Assembly (NCBI RefSeq): GCF_039555335.1 | Contig: NC_092628.1 | Coordinates: forward strand, 58,019,547-58,083,546 | Reading direction: 5' to 3' | Length of the DNA: 64,000 nt | Source: Amphiura filiformis | Lineage: Eukaryota; Echinodermata; Ophiuroidea; Amphilepidida; Amphiuridae | Part shown: one piece after another, positions 10,909 to 23,300 of the stretch | How positions within the stretch are numbered: the first letter of the stretch is position 1 | Layout of the letters: each line of letters begins with the position of its first letter | The notes under the pieces: generated by a model | What the model was told of the DNA's origin: nothing | Database searches by the model: none | Seen by the model: only the letters and a program-made list of their open reading frames with translations | Made by a program: the position numbers and the translations under genes

Positions 10909-11232
10909 AAACACCAAAGTGCGAATATTTCCAAACACCTAAATTAGCTAAAAATTTAGGACATGTTACAAAACTATATTTTCTAGAATTTCAGAGAGAA
11001 CTTCAAATATCGACCGGTTATTTTTTTCACACAGTGACGTTAACTAGGCAATGCCAATATACCTATAACATACACTAAAACACCAAAGTGCGAATATTTC
11101 CAAACACCTAAATTAGCTAAAAATTTAGGACATGTTACAAAACTATATTTTCTAGAATTTCAGAGAGTACTTTAAATATTGCCCGGTTATTTTTGACATT
11201 AAGGCAATGCCCATATACCTATAACATACTCT
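10909..11232. repeat. Direct tandem duplication, unit about 165 bp
   Basis: The block from CACCAAAGTGCGAATATT to CATATACCTATAACATAC occurs twice in direct order (about 10911-11075 and 11080-11225), with the second copy slightly shortened. The inverse arm at 13165-13925 has only one equivalent, so the duplication came after the inverted repeat formed. Confidence 0.85.
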
Positions 11233-11974
11233 GTTTGTAGAGGTCGATCACGCGTCAATGGTGAGAGTACTGTATATTATGTATAAAAAAATGGGCAGTA
11301 ACTGCAGTATGTGACGTCATAGTTACTTGTGTTCAATTGTTGTCAGCTTTCATTGTATTACTAGGACGTCATTGTACTGGACAATTTCGGCGCCCGGGAA
11401 TTTTGAATATCGCGTGTTGAGAGACGGCTGTATTAGGCCTAATTCGTTTTTTATGGTGGTCAATATGAGTTTGTTCCAAATAAAACCACGTGATTCGTGC
11501 TTGATAATTAATTTTCTATCATATAAGGCATAATGTTGTGATTGCCGGAGAGGTGTGCATATTCCTGCTATTACTTTCATCGAATGAAGTTGCACAATAA
11601 TTACAGAATCAGCATGCTTTTCATTGTATCTCTCTCTTCCTAGATGTATAGGCCTATATATTTGCCAATTTTGTGTACTTTGATGTATATATTATTTTGT
11701 ATGAAATAAATAAACATGTAACCAAAAAACAAACAGCTTTCTAATGATATAATTAATATGTGTCAATAAATTGGCAAGACAAAAATCACGAATATGGAGA
11801 TCTACCCAAAATAAAGTGAAATGTACCCATTTGATTTTCATGAGAAATCTCTCTCTGCTTCTTTAGTATATATTATTCTAATGGGCGTGATGAAAAATGC
11901 ATAATTTTGCAAAAGATGGTAAATTATTACCCATACTTTTACCAGTTACTCTAAACAGGAAATAATAGAACAAA

Positions 11975-12225
11975 AAAATTAGGTCTTTCCATGCTTTTGG
12001 GGAAAAAATTTGTATCTTCAATACGAAAGTTCATCGGCTTTTTCTCCCAGCTGCATATACTTAAAGTACATATCGTTAGATTAATTAAGTTTACTTCGAG
12101 GACTGTTAAATATTTTTTTTAAATCCAATTTTAATAATTTGCCACAAAATATGTATTATATCGCGAATTTCAAAAAAATCAAAATTATTTGATATCAGAA
12201 GGACATTCAGAATGCAATTCGTGTA
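11975..12225. mobile_element. Half copy of the palindromic TTAA family
   Basis: It matches one arm of the elements at 5312 and 57036: the CATCGGCTTTTTCTCCCA, GTTTACTTCGAGGACTGTTA, ATATCGCGAATTTCAAAAA and CAGAATGCAATTCG blocks occur in the same order. The other arm is missing, so this is a truncated or recombined copy. Confidence 0.75.
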
Positions 12226-12349
12226 GTAATAACAAGGCAAGCGGGTCAATTCTATGAGTGTATTTATGGTCACGTTTTTAGTTATTCTTATCATTGACTT
12301 TGCCATTCCAGCTTAGACGCTCGTTGCTGTCTTTTAAACATTGTAGGTC

Positions 12350-13165
12350 TAAAATACCTAATAGCATTCCACAGAGAGTAGGAAGTGACTCATTTAGGAG
12401 AGGTACTGCTATCTACTACAAAATAGCATTACACAGTGTGTAGGGAGAGTCTCACTTAGGAGAGGTTTTGCTATCTACTGAAGATAGAATTACACAGCGA
12501 GTAGGGAGAGTCTCACTTAGGATATGTACTAAAGATAGAATTACACCGGGAGTAGGGAGAAACTCACTCAGGAGAGGTACTGCTATACTGACGATAGAAT
12601 TACATAGAGAGTATAGGGAGCTCGAGAGACTTACTCAGGATATACTGCTATCTACTGAGTATAGCATTACACAGGGAGTAAGGAGAGACTCACTCAGAAG
12701 AGGTACTGCTATATTGAAGATAGAATTACATAGAGAGTCGAGAGACTCACTCAGGATAGACATGTATACTGCTGTCTACTGAAGATAGCATTACACAGGG
12801 AGTAGGGAGAGTCTCACGCAGGAGAGGTACTGCTATCTACTGGAGATAGCATTACACAGGGGGTAGGGAGAGTCTCACGCAGGAGAGGTACTGCTATCTA
12901 CTGAAGATAGCATTACACAGGGAGTATAGGAAGAGTCTCATGCAGGAGAGGTGCTGCTATATCTACTGGAGATAGCATTACACGTGGAGTAGGGAGAGTC
13001 TCACGCAGGAGAGGTATTGCTATCTACTGAAGATAGCATTACACAGGGAGTATAGGAAGAGTCTCATGCAGGAGAGGTGCTGCTATATCTACTGGAGATG
13101 GCATTACACTGGGAGTAGGGAGAGTCTCACGCAGGAGAGGTACTGCTATTTGCTGAAGATAGCAT
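12350..13165. repeat. 61-bp minisatellite, array 1 (degenerate)
   Basis: About 14 imperfect units of the satellite described at 13990-16740, with diverged edges toward 12350 and better units toward 13165. This array lies inside the large inverted repeat. Confidence 0.9.
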
Positions 13166-13989
13166 CATACTGCAGTTACTGTCCGTTTTCCTATAAACAA
13201 TACACAGTGCTCTCACCATTGACGCGTGACCTCTACAAATGATGTTTGTTGGAAGAATGGAACTTGCCTAGTTAACATCACTGTGTGAAAAATAACCAGC
13301 CAATATTTAACTTATTCTCCAAACTTCTAGCAAATATATTTCTCTAACATGACCTAAAATTACAGCTAGGTTAGATGTTCAGAATTAGTCGCACTTTTGT
13401 AAAATATGAGTGAGGGCAAGGCATAGCTAGCCAACTCACCGTGTTAATTGAATGGAGATTTGACCGAAAATATTGGTATCGGACCGCTCACTTCTGAAGG
13501 ATGCCACAAAAAAACGGTACAAGCTACATTTAAACTATTCTCTGGCAATCATTATGATGAGTTTCTTATATAGTATGCCGAAATTGGGTACTGTAGGTGA
13601 TTGACAAAGGGTCGCACTTTTGTGTTTTAGGAAGGATATGTAAACGACAGATAACACCAAAATATGAAGAAATTATTTCCAAACCGTGTGAAGTCAACAA
13701 TCATTATGTTGCTCATTTTCAAGAATGCTGGTTAACAAAAAGCAGATCATTGTCTCATTTCGTAAACAAAGGTCCACTACCATTGTTTCCTTGCGTTTCC
13801 TTTATAATCGGTTACCCAACTGAAGCTGTATTATAGCAGCTCATTGCTATATCGCACATATAAAACAGACACATGTGCACAGCCAGAGACGATCTGATTT
13901 AATCAGTTGAGCTGTTTCAATGAGTGTTATCTTGGTTTAATAGCTTTTAATGGGGTTTAAGTCCAGCAAAGGTCGAGGTGAATTCTACT

Positions 13990-16740
13990 GTAGACATGAC
14001 TGCATCATGTTACACAGGGGGTAGGGAGAGTCTCACGCAGGAGAGGTACTGCTATCTACTGAAGATAGCATTACACAGGGAGTAAAGGAAGGGTCTCACG
14101 CAGGAGAGGTAACTGCTATCTACTGGAGATAGCATTACACAGGGAGTAGGGAGAGTCTCACGCAGGAGAGGTACTGCTATCTACTGGAGATAGCATTACA
14201 CAGGGAGTAGGGAGAATCTCACGCAGGAGAGGTACTGCTATCTACTGAAGATAGCATTACACAGGGGGTAGGGAGAGTCTCACGCAGGAGAGGTACTGCT
14301 ATCTACTGAAGATAGCATTACACAGGGAGTAGGGAGAGTCTCACGCAGGAGATGTACCTGCTATCTACTGGAGATAGCATTACACAGGGAGTAGGGAGAG
14401 TCTCACGCAGGAGAGGTACTGCTATCTACTGAAGATAGCATTACACAGGGGGTAGGGAGAGTCTCACGCAGGAGAGGTACTGCTATCTACTGGAGATAGC
14501 ATTACACAGGGGGTAGGAAGAGTCTCACGCAGGAGAGGTACTGCTATCTACTGGAGATAGCATTACACAGGGGTAGGAAGAGTCTCACGCAGGAGAGGTA
14601 CTGCTATCTACTGGAGATAGCATTACACAGGGAGTAGGGAGAGTCTCACGCAGGAGAGGTACTGCTATCTAGACTCGATCCTCCAGTCCTCGAATACTCA
14701 CGCACGGCCGCTCCACTGTGAAGGCAACGTGAAGGATTGTGGGTAAAAAAAGGCGCCGCCATTAGAGGCCAGAAGGATTCAGGCTAACTGCTATCTAATG
14801 GAGATAGCATTACACCGCAGGGAGTAGGAAGAGTCTCACGCAGGAGAGGTACTGCTATCTACTGGAGATAGCATTACACAGGGAGTAGGGAGAGTCTCAC
14901 GCAGGAGAGGTACTGCTATCTACTGAAGATAGCATTACACAGGGAGTAGGGAGAATCTCACGCAGGAGAGGTACTGCTATCTAGACTCGATCCTCCAGTC
15001 CTCGAATACTCACGCACGGCCGCTCCACTGTGAAGGCAACGTGAAGGATTGTGGGTAAAAAAAGGCGCCGCCATTAGAGGCCAGAAGGATTCAGGCTAAC
15101 TGCTATCTAATGGAGATAGCATTACACAGGGAGTAGGAAGAGTCTCACGCAGGAGAGGTACTGCTATCTACTGGAGATAGCATTACACAGGGAGTAGGGA
15201 GAGTCTCACGCAGGAGAGGTACTGCTATCTACTGAAGATAGCATTACACAGGGAGTAGGGAGAGTCTCACACAGGAGAGGTACTGCTATCTACTGGAGAT
15301 AGCATTACACAGGGAGTAGGAAGAGTCTCACGCAGGAGAGGTACTGCTATATCTACTGGAGATAGCATTACACGTGGAGTAGGGAGAGTCTTATGCAGGA
15401 GAGGTACTGCTATCTACTGAAGATAGCATTACACAGGGAGTAGGGAGAGTCTCACGCAGGAGAGGTACTGCTATCTACTGGAGATAGCATTACACAGGAG
15501 TAGGGAGAGTCTCACGCAGGAGAGGTACTGCTATCTACTGAAGATAGCATTACACAGGGAGTAGGGAGAGTCTCACGCAGGAGAGGTACTGCTATCTACT
15601 GAAGATAGCATTACACAGGGAGTAGGGAGAGTCTCACGCAGGAGAGGTGCTGCTATCTACTGAAGATAGCATTACACGTGGAGTAGGGAGAGTCTTATGC
15701 AGGAGAGGTACTGCTATCTACTGAAGATAGCATTACACAGGGAGTAGGAAGAGTCTCACGCAGGAGAGGTACTGCTATATCTACTGGAGATAGCATTACA
15801 CAGGGAGTAGGGAGAGTCTTATGCAGGAGAGGTACTGCTATCTATTGAATATATAATTACACAGGGAGTAGGGAGAGTCTCACGCAGGAGAGGATATCTA
15901 CTGGAGATAGCATACACAGGGAGTAAGGGGAGACTCACTCATACTAAAGATATAATTACACAGAGAGTATACTAGGGAGAGTCTCACTTAGGAGATCGAG
16001 GTAGCCTACTACTATATATTGAAGATATAATTACACAGGAAGTATATATAGGAAGAGTCTCGCACAGGAGAGGTACTGCTATCTACTGAAGATAGCATTA
16101 CACAGGGAGTAGGGAGAGTCTCACGCAGGAGAGGTACTGTTATCTACTGGTTCTTTATAGAACTTTCTAAGGTTCTTAGAACCTTATCATTACTTTAGGG
16201 TGCTGTAGGCCTATAGCCTACGGGACAAAAAAGGTTCTAGGTTGCACCTTTTTTCTAAGAGTGTAATTACACATGGAGTAGGACACATGGAGAAGAGAGT
16301 GACTCACTTCAGAAGCTTTAAATAGCCTCACTTCAGAGAGATATACTGCTGTCTACTGAAGATATAATTACACAGGGAGTAGGGATCGCGAGAGACTCAC
16401 TGAGGAGAGGTACTGCTCTTTAGTGTAGATAGAATTGCACATGGAGTAGGGAGAGACTCACTTAGGAGGTAGGCCTACTGCTACATACTAATAATAGAAT
16501 ACACAGAGAGTATTAGGAGAGGCTCTTCATAAGAGGTAATGCTATCTACTGAAAAAAGATTTACACAGGGAGTATAGGGGAGACGGTCTCAAGATATTTA
16601 CTGCTATTTCATGAAGACAGAATTACACGGAGTAAGGAGAGTCTCACTTCGGATAGGTAATAGGCCTACTGTATACCGAAGATAGCATTAGGCCTGCAGG
16701 GAGAGACTCATTCAAGAAGAGTACTGCTATTCGCCACTTG
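13990..16740. repeat. 61-bp minisatellite, array 2 with higher-order units
   Basis: About 35 good units and several degenerate ones of a 61-bp repeat. A unit begins GAAGATAGCATTACACAGGG, continues AGTAGGGAGAGTCTCACGCA, and ends GGAGAGGTACTGCTATCTACT. Every unit junction forms an 8-bp inverted repeat, TGCTATCT…AGATAGCA, with a 5-base loop. Variation is mostly GAAG/GGAG and small indels. A 118-bp unrelated insert occurs twice, showing segmental amplification of a multi-unit block. Units decay beyond about 15840. Confidence 0.95.
14671..15105. repeat. Duplicated 118-bp insert within the satellite
   Basis: An unrelated, CpG-rich sequence starting AGACTCGATCCTCCAGTCCT and ending AGAAGGATTCAGGCTAACT occurs at about 14671-14788 and again at 14984-15101. 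The two copies look identical and are about 313 bp apart. Both interrupt a satellite unit at the same point, so insert and flanking units were copied together. Confidence 0.9.
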
Positions 16741-16925
16741 CACGGTTCCGCCATTAATATGCACTATATGCGGGAGAGCCTCGAACTGGCAGCATACATG
16801 AAAGGAAGAATTACGTAACCTTACACAGAATGTTATATGACTGGTTCAATTCCCATTCATGTATGCTGCCAGTTCGAGGCTCTCCCGCACATAGTGCATA
16901 ATGGCGGAACCGTGCAAGTGGCGAA
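16730..16925. mobile_element. TA-flanked MITE with 70-bp TIRs, 196 bp
   Basis: The arms begin TTCGCCACTTGCACGGTTCC and are nearly perfect inverted repeats of about 70 bp, with a loop of about 55 bp. TA borders both ends (16728-16729 and 16926-16927). The high arm identity suggests recent insertion or gene conversion. It sits at the degenerate end of the satellite array. Confidence 0.85.
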
Positions 16926-17847
16926 TACCGTATGCTATACATGACAATACCGAAGACTATAAGTTTGGGAGAGACTCACTTAGGAGAGGTACTGCTGTCT
17001 ACTGAAGACAGCATTACAGTTACACAGACTAACTTTTGACACTGCACGCAACCAAGATAGATCCAACAACTGTGGAACTGTTCCCTCATATTTCCATGCA
17101 CTTGTACTGGAAAAAAAAGACCTACAATATAGAGGGCGCTATTTAAACATTTTAAATATTATCAGGCGGCATAGGACACGCAACACGGACGTACGAGGCT
17201 GGCGAAGATACAGGGCTGACAGCCCCATTCACAATACACGGTTAGCGATTATAAATGGACAATTAACATACTTGCAGTGGGGTACTTTGCAGAACCCCAA
17301 CGGTTTTAGAGTAAGATAATTTTGCTTTGACACCACATAACAAATTTAGATTTGTTTGTGAAGATTTCATGATTATGTGTTAATCCAATGGCGACGTCAA
17401 AAATAGCGATATCGCATCCACCATCATCTGAATATTATTGCCAGACCACCCCCTGATAATTGCTTGCCCATAGTACCATGAGTACGGTTTTTTTTAAGGA
17501 TATAGGAGGATCCATTTTAGTTGTTTTAGATTTATTTCAAATTTTTAGTGGGGGGGTTCTCAGTGGAAAATGAGGGTATGGGGCAGATTCGGGTGTATTT
17601 TCAAAGACAATTTTGATTTATATTAAGGTTCTCAATTTAATGGAAATTTGGTTTAAAAGGGTGTACATCAGACATTGTTATATTTTTTGTCAAATTTGGT
17701 TCAATTATGAATGATGAAGATAATGATGATGGTGATGCTTTTACAACAATCGACGTGGGTTGATATTAAAGGGCAGGCGTACTCAATTCTAGGATAGTTG
17801 CAGAAGTCACCGCTATTATATTTAGTATTTGTCATGGCATGGCACTA

Positions 17848-18849
17848 CCCAGCAAACATTGTAATATTGGCCCAGTAATGGCTTAAACCGGTCTACTTCC
17901 GGCAATACCGGACACGGCTGACGGAATAACGCCAGTACAAATCCGATACTGGTTAATGTTTGGCCGCCGTTTTCTTATCAGGATAAGCTGTGCCGTACTT
18001 GGTCCATTATTGGGCCAATTAAAGACTACCTGAATATGGCATCGAGCCGGCATGTACATACTGGCCCAGTTGCGGCAGAAACTTGTTGGCCGGGCTTGTA
18101 GGCCCCGAGTACCGGCCCTGTATTGGCCCAATGTTGCATTAATGTGGGCGTGGTTTTGAAACCCTGACATTTTTTACTATCAAAATACAATATTTGATCA
18201 TTATCATCTTCATTTTGAAGGGCCACATGTTATTATTATTATAAAGAAAAGGCAGCGAGTTTACGCTTGTTCCAAATATTTCATTTACTGCCTTGTAAAG
18301 AATCTACGTGAGTAAGGCATAATTTTTTTCTGATGACACCATAGAATATATTATTTCATTTATCAATGGCTCTGTTTTGTGAGCTTAGTTTGTTATCGAA
18401 CTTTAATACTTTGCACATCAAATAATACCAATTCAATTATGCTGAGTGCAAGTAAGTTTCCTTTTCAAAGGAAATATCTGGTTGAACAGGTGAAACTGAC
18501 CAATAATGCCTGAACCGGGTAAAAGAGGAATAGAAGAACACTGCACGGCTAGACGTGGACCAAAAAAAATAAAAAATAAAAAGGACCAAAATTGGACCAT
18601 TACCGTCTACTTACGGTTTCATAATGGGAATATATTGGCAATATTATATTGGCCCAGTAAAGTATTGAATAAATTGGACCTGTACTGGGCCAATTTCAAC
18701 CCATTTTGGCCCAGTGGTGGCAATATCTATTGGGCCAGTCGAATGCCCGTGTGCACGACCGTACCGGACCAATATAGGTTGCCATTCTTGGTCCATTATA
18801 GCAGCTTTTATAGAGCCAGTATCGGGCCGATTGTATAATGTTTGCTGGG
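17848..18849. mobile_element. TA-flanked element with GGCCCA motif clusters, 1.0 kb
   Basis: Terminal repeats CCCAGCAAACATTGTA and their inverse are bordered by TA. Both ends are packed with TTGGCCCAGT or its inverse ACTGGGCCAA and close variants; at least nine occur, in both orientations, within about 300 bp of each end. Such subterminal repeats are typical transposase-binding sites. Chance ORFs cross the element, but none resembles a transposase. Confidence 0.75.
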
Positions 18850-19043
18850 TATTACATAGAGTAGGCTTACAGCAAGGTGACCTGATATAATTGGAAAATC
18901 GAATTCTTTAAAACGTACCTATAACATAAAATGTCGTCCCTTTCAAACATTCATGCATAAAGAACATGTAAATGTTCCTTGCAAATGTGACTGATTCCTT
19001 ATGGAATTACTGCCATTTTATACAGCGTGATTTTGGTAGAGTC

Positions 19044-19638
19044 TACTCCCCATTCCAGATACAGCACTAATTTTTTGGGATAAAAAAAATATTATCCTGT
19101 TTTGCCAAATGAAACATAGCTAAATCCTAATCCTTTAGTTAGTCCTAACTGGCAATAAAAGAAAAAAAGCACTATTTTACTAATTTCTTGAAAAAAGAGC
19201 CAAAAACATGCATTTTCTGCATATTTTCTGACAATCGAGTCACAAAAATCAAAGACTTGGAGCAAGTCTAAGCATTCAAAATAATGAGTATATGCCAACA
19301 TTTTGCTATAATTTTCACTTTTTTGTGTTTCTTTAATTGAATTATCAGTTATCAGAATGAAAATGTCTTTTCCAAAAATTAGACCGTGCATAAACTGAAA
19401 TTAGTCTTGGTACAAGTATTTGGGCTTGATTGTCACAGCATACGAAAAACACCCTAACAATGCATGTTTTTGGCCCTTATTTCCAAAAATTGACCAAATA
19501 TTAAAATTTGAATTTTATTGCCAGTTAGGACTAACTAAAGGATTAGGATTTAGCTATGTTTCATTTTGCAGAACTTGATAATATTTTTTTAATCCCAAAA
19601 AATTAGTGCTGTATACGGTATTTTTCTGGAATAGGGAG
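19044..19638. mobile_element. Foldback MITE, about 595 bp
   Basis: Arms of about 120 bp are inverted: TACTCCCxATTCCAGA at the ends, then CAGCACTAATTTTTTGGGA, AAACATAGCTAAATCCTAAT and TTAGTCCTAACTGGCAATAA. The loop has no gene. The ends are set by loss of pairing; no target duplication is certain. Confidence 0.8.
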
Positions 19639-20515
19639 TACAGTGTTTTTATTAATGATAGGCCTAATCATCATGATCATGTATAATGAATTGATATCTA
19701 ATGAGAGTTCCTTAATATATTGAAATTAGGAGTTCCAAATCGGTGTATTTCCGAAGATATGATCCAAAAACTGTTGAATTAGTCTGAAATATGGTATACC
19801 ACATATTTGAGACTATTTTAATTCTATGATTTCTCCAGAAATATATGTTAATGAGAAAAATATGCGCTTTCACCTGATACCAAAATTAGCATTTTGATGG
19901 GGTAAAGTGGGGGATGAGGTTGTTTAATGACCAAAAATAGGTCACATGAGTATTGGCCTAGACCTGAGTTGACTAAATATCATTTCATATAATACGCCTA
20001 TAAATAAAGAATATTAAATGCAATAAAAACCTTTGTACAGGGAAAAAAACCTCTATAATTAAAAAAAAAATTTGCCCAAAATGGCAAAACTTAACTAACA
20101 AAAATGTGTCATTTAATGTTGACTTTTGATTTTCTAGAGGTTCAGGAAGTCGTCAAATTAGATTGAGTTTTGTGATGCAAACATTATATTGGTAGGGCCT
20201 ATATCTTTTATTTATAAAAATCTATATGGGGCATTGTTAATAGGCCTACACGTTTTTGCTTCTCATATCAAAACCGCTGGAGCATACAACTCACAGGAAA
20301 CATAATTTGTTTAGTAACGGTACGTCTCAACCCCGGGTATCAACTTTAGATAACACAGAACATGAAAAATCGGACCACGCCTCTCGTGTAAACATCACTT
20401 TTTTGGGTCAGCAATGGACAAAATTACACAAATATTTTCCCCAAATATCGTAGGCTAGTCATTATGTACATGGTGTGACTCAAGCCTCAAGTTGTCACTT
20501 TTTATAAAAAAAATA

Positions 20516-21743
20516 CAGGGTTCAAAAGAAATAACTCCCCCTCTAAAATTACAAAACATTTCTTTGCATAACTTGACATACATTTTGTTGATTTGAAAAA
20601 TTCAAAAAGCTGTGAATAGAGGAATCGTTTTGCAACACTCCCAAAGTTGTTTCATTTGCAAAAACAACATTTTTGGTCAAAAATAATCACATTTTCCAAA
20701 AGGATGCTTTCAGAAAAGTTGCACTTTACCACTTTATGTACAAAACGTTCTCGATATTAATGTTAAGGTTGATTCAATTCTTGGTTTTTTCCTTCACCTT
20801 TTTGTCTCCGATCCTTTAGGCACCCATTCAACCATCATGCAGTGCAAAATAAAGATTTATTGAACTTAATTTTGAAGTAAAATCAAATTTTCTTTGAAGT
20901 TTTTAATCAGCAGTTGTTTCAAAATGATAAAATCACTAGGAAGGAGAAATGAGCTCTCCACGCATACATTTGACCAAAAGTGTGAGCATTTACCTGTATT
21001 TGGTCGGTTGAAGCTTCTTGCCTTTTGATTTAAAATGATGGCTTTCTTGGATAAAGGTGTAACACTCATGACGTGGCCACAGGAGATTGGCGGCATGCAG
21101 TTAATTGGCTGGATGCTGACTTCCAACCTCCAATCTCTGTTGGCCATTTCTTCTTTGTCATGTACGCCTTTATTCAAGACAGCCGTTGCTATAGACCTTT
21201 GCTACTGTTTCAGTCTACCATTTGCAAGTAAAATTTTCATATCTTCTAGCTATTAAACGAAAGAAATAAGCATCACACCGGGGCATCACACTACAAACCT
21301 TATTTCTACTCCTATAGTGATTTTACCATTATTGAAACACCGACTGAAAACCCCATTCATGTCAAAATTCATGTCAATGAATCATTGTTTTATACTGAAA
21401 GATGATTGCATGGGTGACTGAGTAATCGGATACATAAAATTTGAGGGAATTAACTAACAATTAAATCAATCAAAACATTGATCACGTTGATATCGACAAC
21501 GTTTTTGTACATTACATGTGTAGGATGTTGAAAAGTGCAACTTTTTCTGGAAGAATCATTTTTGGAAAATGTGATAAGTTTCGACCAATAAAAATGATTT
21601 TCAAAAAGAAGAAAATTGAGAGGGTAGCAAAAAGATTCCTCTATTCACAGGTTTTAAATTTTTCAAATCAATCAAATGTACTTCAAGTTATGCAAAGAAA
21701 TGTTTTGTAATTTTAGAGGGGGAGTTATTTCTTTTGAACCCTG
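20516..21743. mobile_element. TA-flanked MITE family G, copy 1, 1228 bp
   Basis: Terminal inverted repeats of well over 100 bp start CAGGGTTCAAAAGAAATAAC and include TTACAAAACATTTCTTTGCA. TA lies on both sides. The inside has no recognisable transposase. A shorter, related copy is at 41269-42221, sharing both the long terminal repeats and internal blocks such as ACGCATACATTTGACCAAAA. Confidence 0.85.
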
Positions 21744-21914
21744 TAGAATTATATTTAAGGCATGATAAAAAAAATAAGTTTCACGCCCCTTCCCTTCTAG
21801 ATCAGAAACTGTTTTATTTTCAGTTTTTAATACTTACGTAAAATGTTAGTGCTGATAAACAGCATAATCAACTGGACTCAAAAAGAAACAATACTGATTT
21901 TTCACAAGATTATA

Positions 21915-22010
21915 TTTATTTATTTATTTATTTATTTCATTCTTATTTAACCTGGGTTAACCTTTCAATGCACTGGCATTGTTCTCCCAAGGTGCCCAGG
22001 ATAAATATCT
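21915..22010 (-). mobile_element. 3' tail of a non-LTR retrotransposon
   Basis: On the minus strand the sequence CCTGGGCACCTTGGGAGAAC leads to an (AAATA)n-like run. This resembles CR1/L2 3' ends, with a hairpin-like conserved tail and short terminal repeats. No coding part is attached. Confidence 0.5.
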
Positions 22011-22119
22011 TAAAATCCTGTCAATAAAAATGAACCAAAATTACACACAGGATTACTTCAATACTCTACTCTAAACATAATGTCAGCACTGTCAATGTGA
22101 GACGAATAATTATTAACTA

Positions 22120-22424
22120 CAACCTTGGCGGAAAAGGTTGCCACACCTGAGCGTTAATTGGCCAACATCCTTCCCCGCTCCCCTATTGCAATGTTGATTT
22201 GGGCTCCCTATTGCAATGTTGATTTGGACAAAATCGTCATCATTTCTACATTACAGTCTCCCAACATTGAAAAATGGGGGGTGGGGAAGGGGCGAGTGTA
22301 AGCTACATGTACATTTGCAACTATTATACAAAATAATACGGAACTCACATCACATATTTGGCTCCGATTGCGTGCTTTTAACACCAGAACGTGCAGGTGT
22401 GGCAACGAATTTCCGCCAAGGCTG
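22120..22424. mobile_element. TA-flanked MITE, 305 bp
   Basis: Left end CAACCTTGGCGGAAAAGGTT and right end (inverse) CAGCCTTGGCGGAAATTCGT share a further GTTGCCACACCTG block. TA lies on both sides. An internal CCCTATTGCAATGTTGATTT is tandemly repeated. The TA target fits the Tc1/mariner group. Confidence 0.8.
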
Positions 22425-23178
22425 TATACCAAAACAACAACAAAAGAAAAAAAAAGAAAAGAAAGAAAGAAAAGAAAAGAAATAAAAAACTGACAAACAA
22501 ACACAGAAATTAGAATCTTTTCCAAATTAATGTTGTACGATAAATTATTTCATTATTCAAACGAGCTTGGATGCCCGGTTTGGATTTATACAGTTGCAAT
22601 TTTGACTTTCACTAGATTTAGGGAAATTATGTGAACTGATATGAATTGGAACTGGCAACTTGTAAACAAATGAAAACGTGAAAACATCAATGCTGAAAGC
22701 GAAGGAAGCGTGGTCGATGGAAGAGTGAATCCCTGACCCCTGCGTCCCCTAGCCGCTTGTCTGAGATGAGATTAGTTGAAAATCAGTTACTTTTTGGACA
22801 ATCCTCGGCGATGGAACACTATTTATAAGAATTACACGATGAAGACTCAATGACTGGTGAGTAGTAGGAACATTGACATTGTTCTACTCCTCCTTTAAAC
22901 TGATGCATGAGTACCGGTAATCTAAATCAGTAAGCTTAAAAACTCGAGAATTTGATCTAGTCAGCCATGCAGCATGGCGATGAAGCCGGCGAAAACCTAG
23001 TTCAGTCTTTATCATGTTGACATATGACATATGGACGAATACTGGAATATGGACATTCAGTATCCAAAAATGTCATAATGATAAATGAAGATACAGTTGT
23101 CATCAGTTATGATACTGGAACTACGGAAAACCGCATACATGTGCATGTCGCTCGCTAAAAAAAGCTTAAGAAAGCAAG

Positions 23179-23300
23179 GCTAATGTCGTAATGAAAGTCA
23201 AATCCCAGTTTCTCTTTACCTGACCCAGTCCTGGGAAATTGCAGATCAAATAATAAATAATTATTTCCAAATATTTCATGCAAAAAAATAAATGCACTCA
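23179..23300. mobile_element. Partial relative of the 24804 Harbinger-like MITE
   Basis: GGCTAATG, then AATGAAAGTCAAATCCCAGT and an AAATATTTCAT block resemble the left end of the element at 24804. No matching right end was seen, so it is probably a truncated copy. Confidence 0.45.

Larger units (their letters stand above)
10607..13925. repeat. Large inverted repeat with arms of about 700 bp
   Basis: The left arm (about 10607-11310) and right arm (about 13165-13925) match in inverse orientation. Examples are CTCACCATTGACGCGTGA, ACTTTTGTGTTTTAG-type blocks, GTTTACGAAATGAGACAAT against its inverse near 13755, and AGTTGAGCTG at the outer end. The spacer holds a half copy of the TTAA foldback family and the first 61-bp satellite array. 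The layout recalls foldback transposons, including sea urchin TU elements, but no terminal target duplication was found, so the mobile nature is inferred. Confidence 0.65.

Noticed and set aside
12468..12782. 104-codon ORF in the satellite
   Set aside because: The frame comes from the 61-bp units and is not conserved from unit to unit.
14700..14760. Promoter-like motif in the 118-bp satellite insert (ATTGTGGGTAAAAAAAGGCG)
   Set aside because: The sequence alone does not distinguish a promoter from a repeat piece.
13990..16140. CRISPR-like regular array
   Set aside because: The whole 61-bp unit repeats without unique spacers, and the genome is eukaryotic; it is a minisatellite.
22440..22485. 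Lysine and glutamate rich ORF end
   Set aside because: It is a purine simple repeat at the edge of a MITE.
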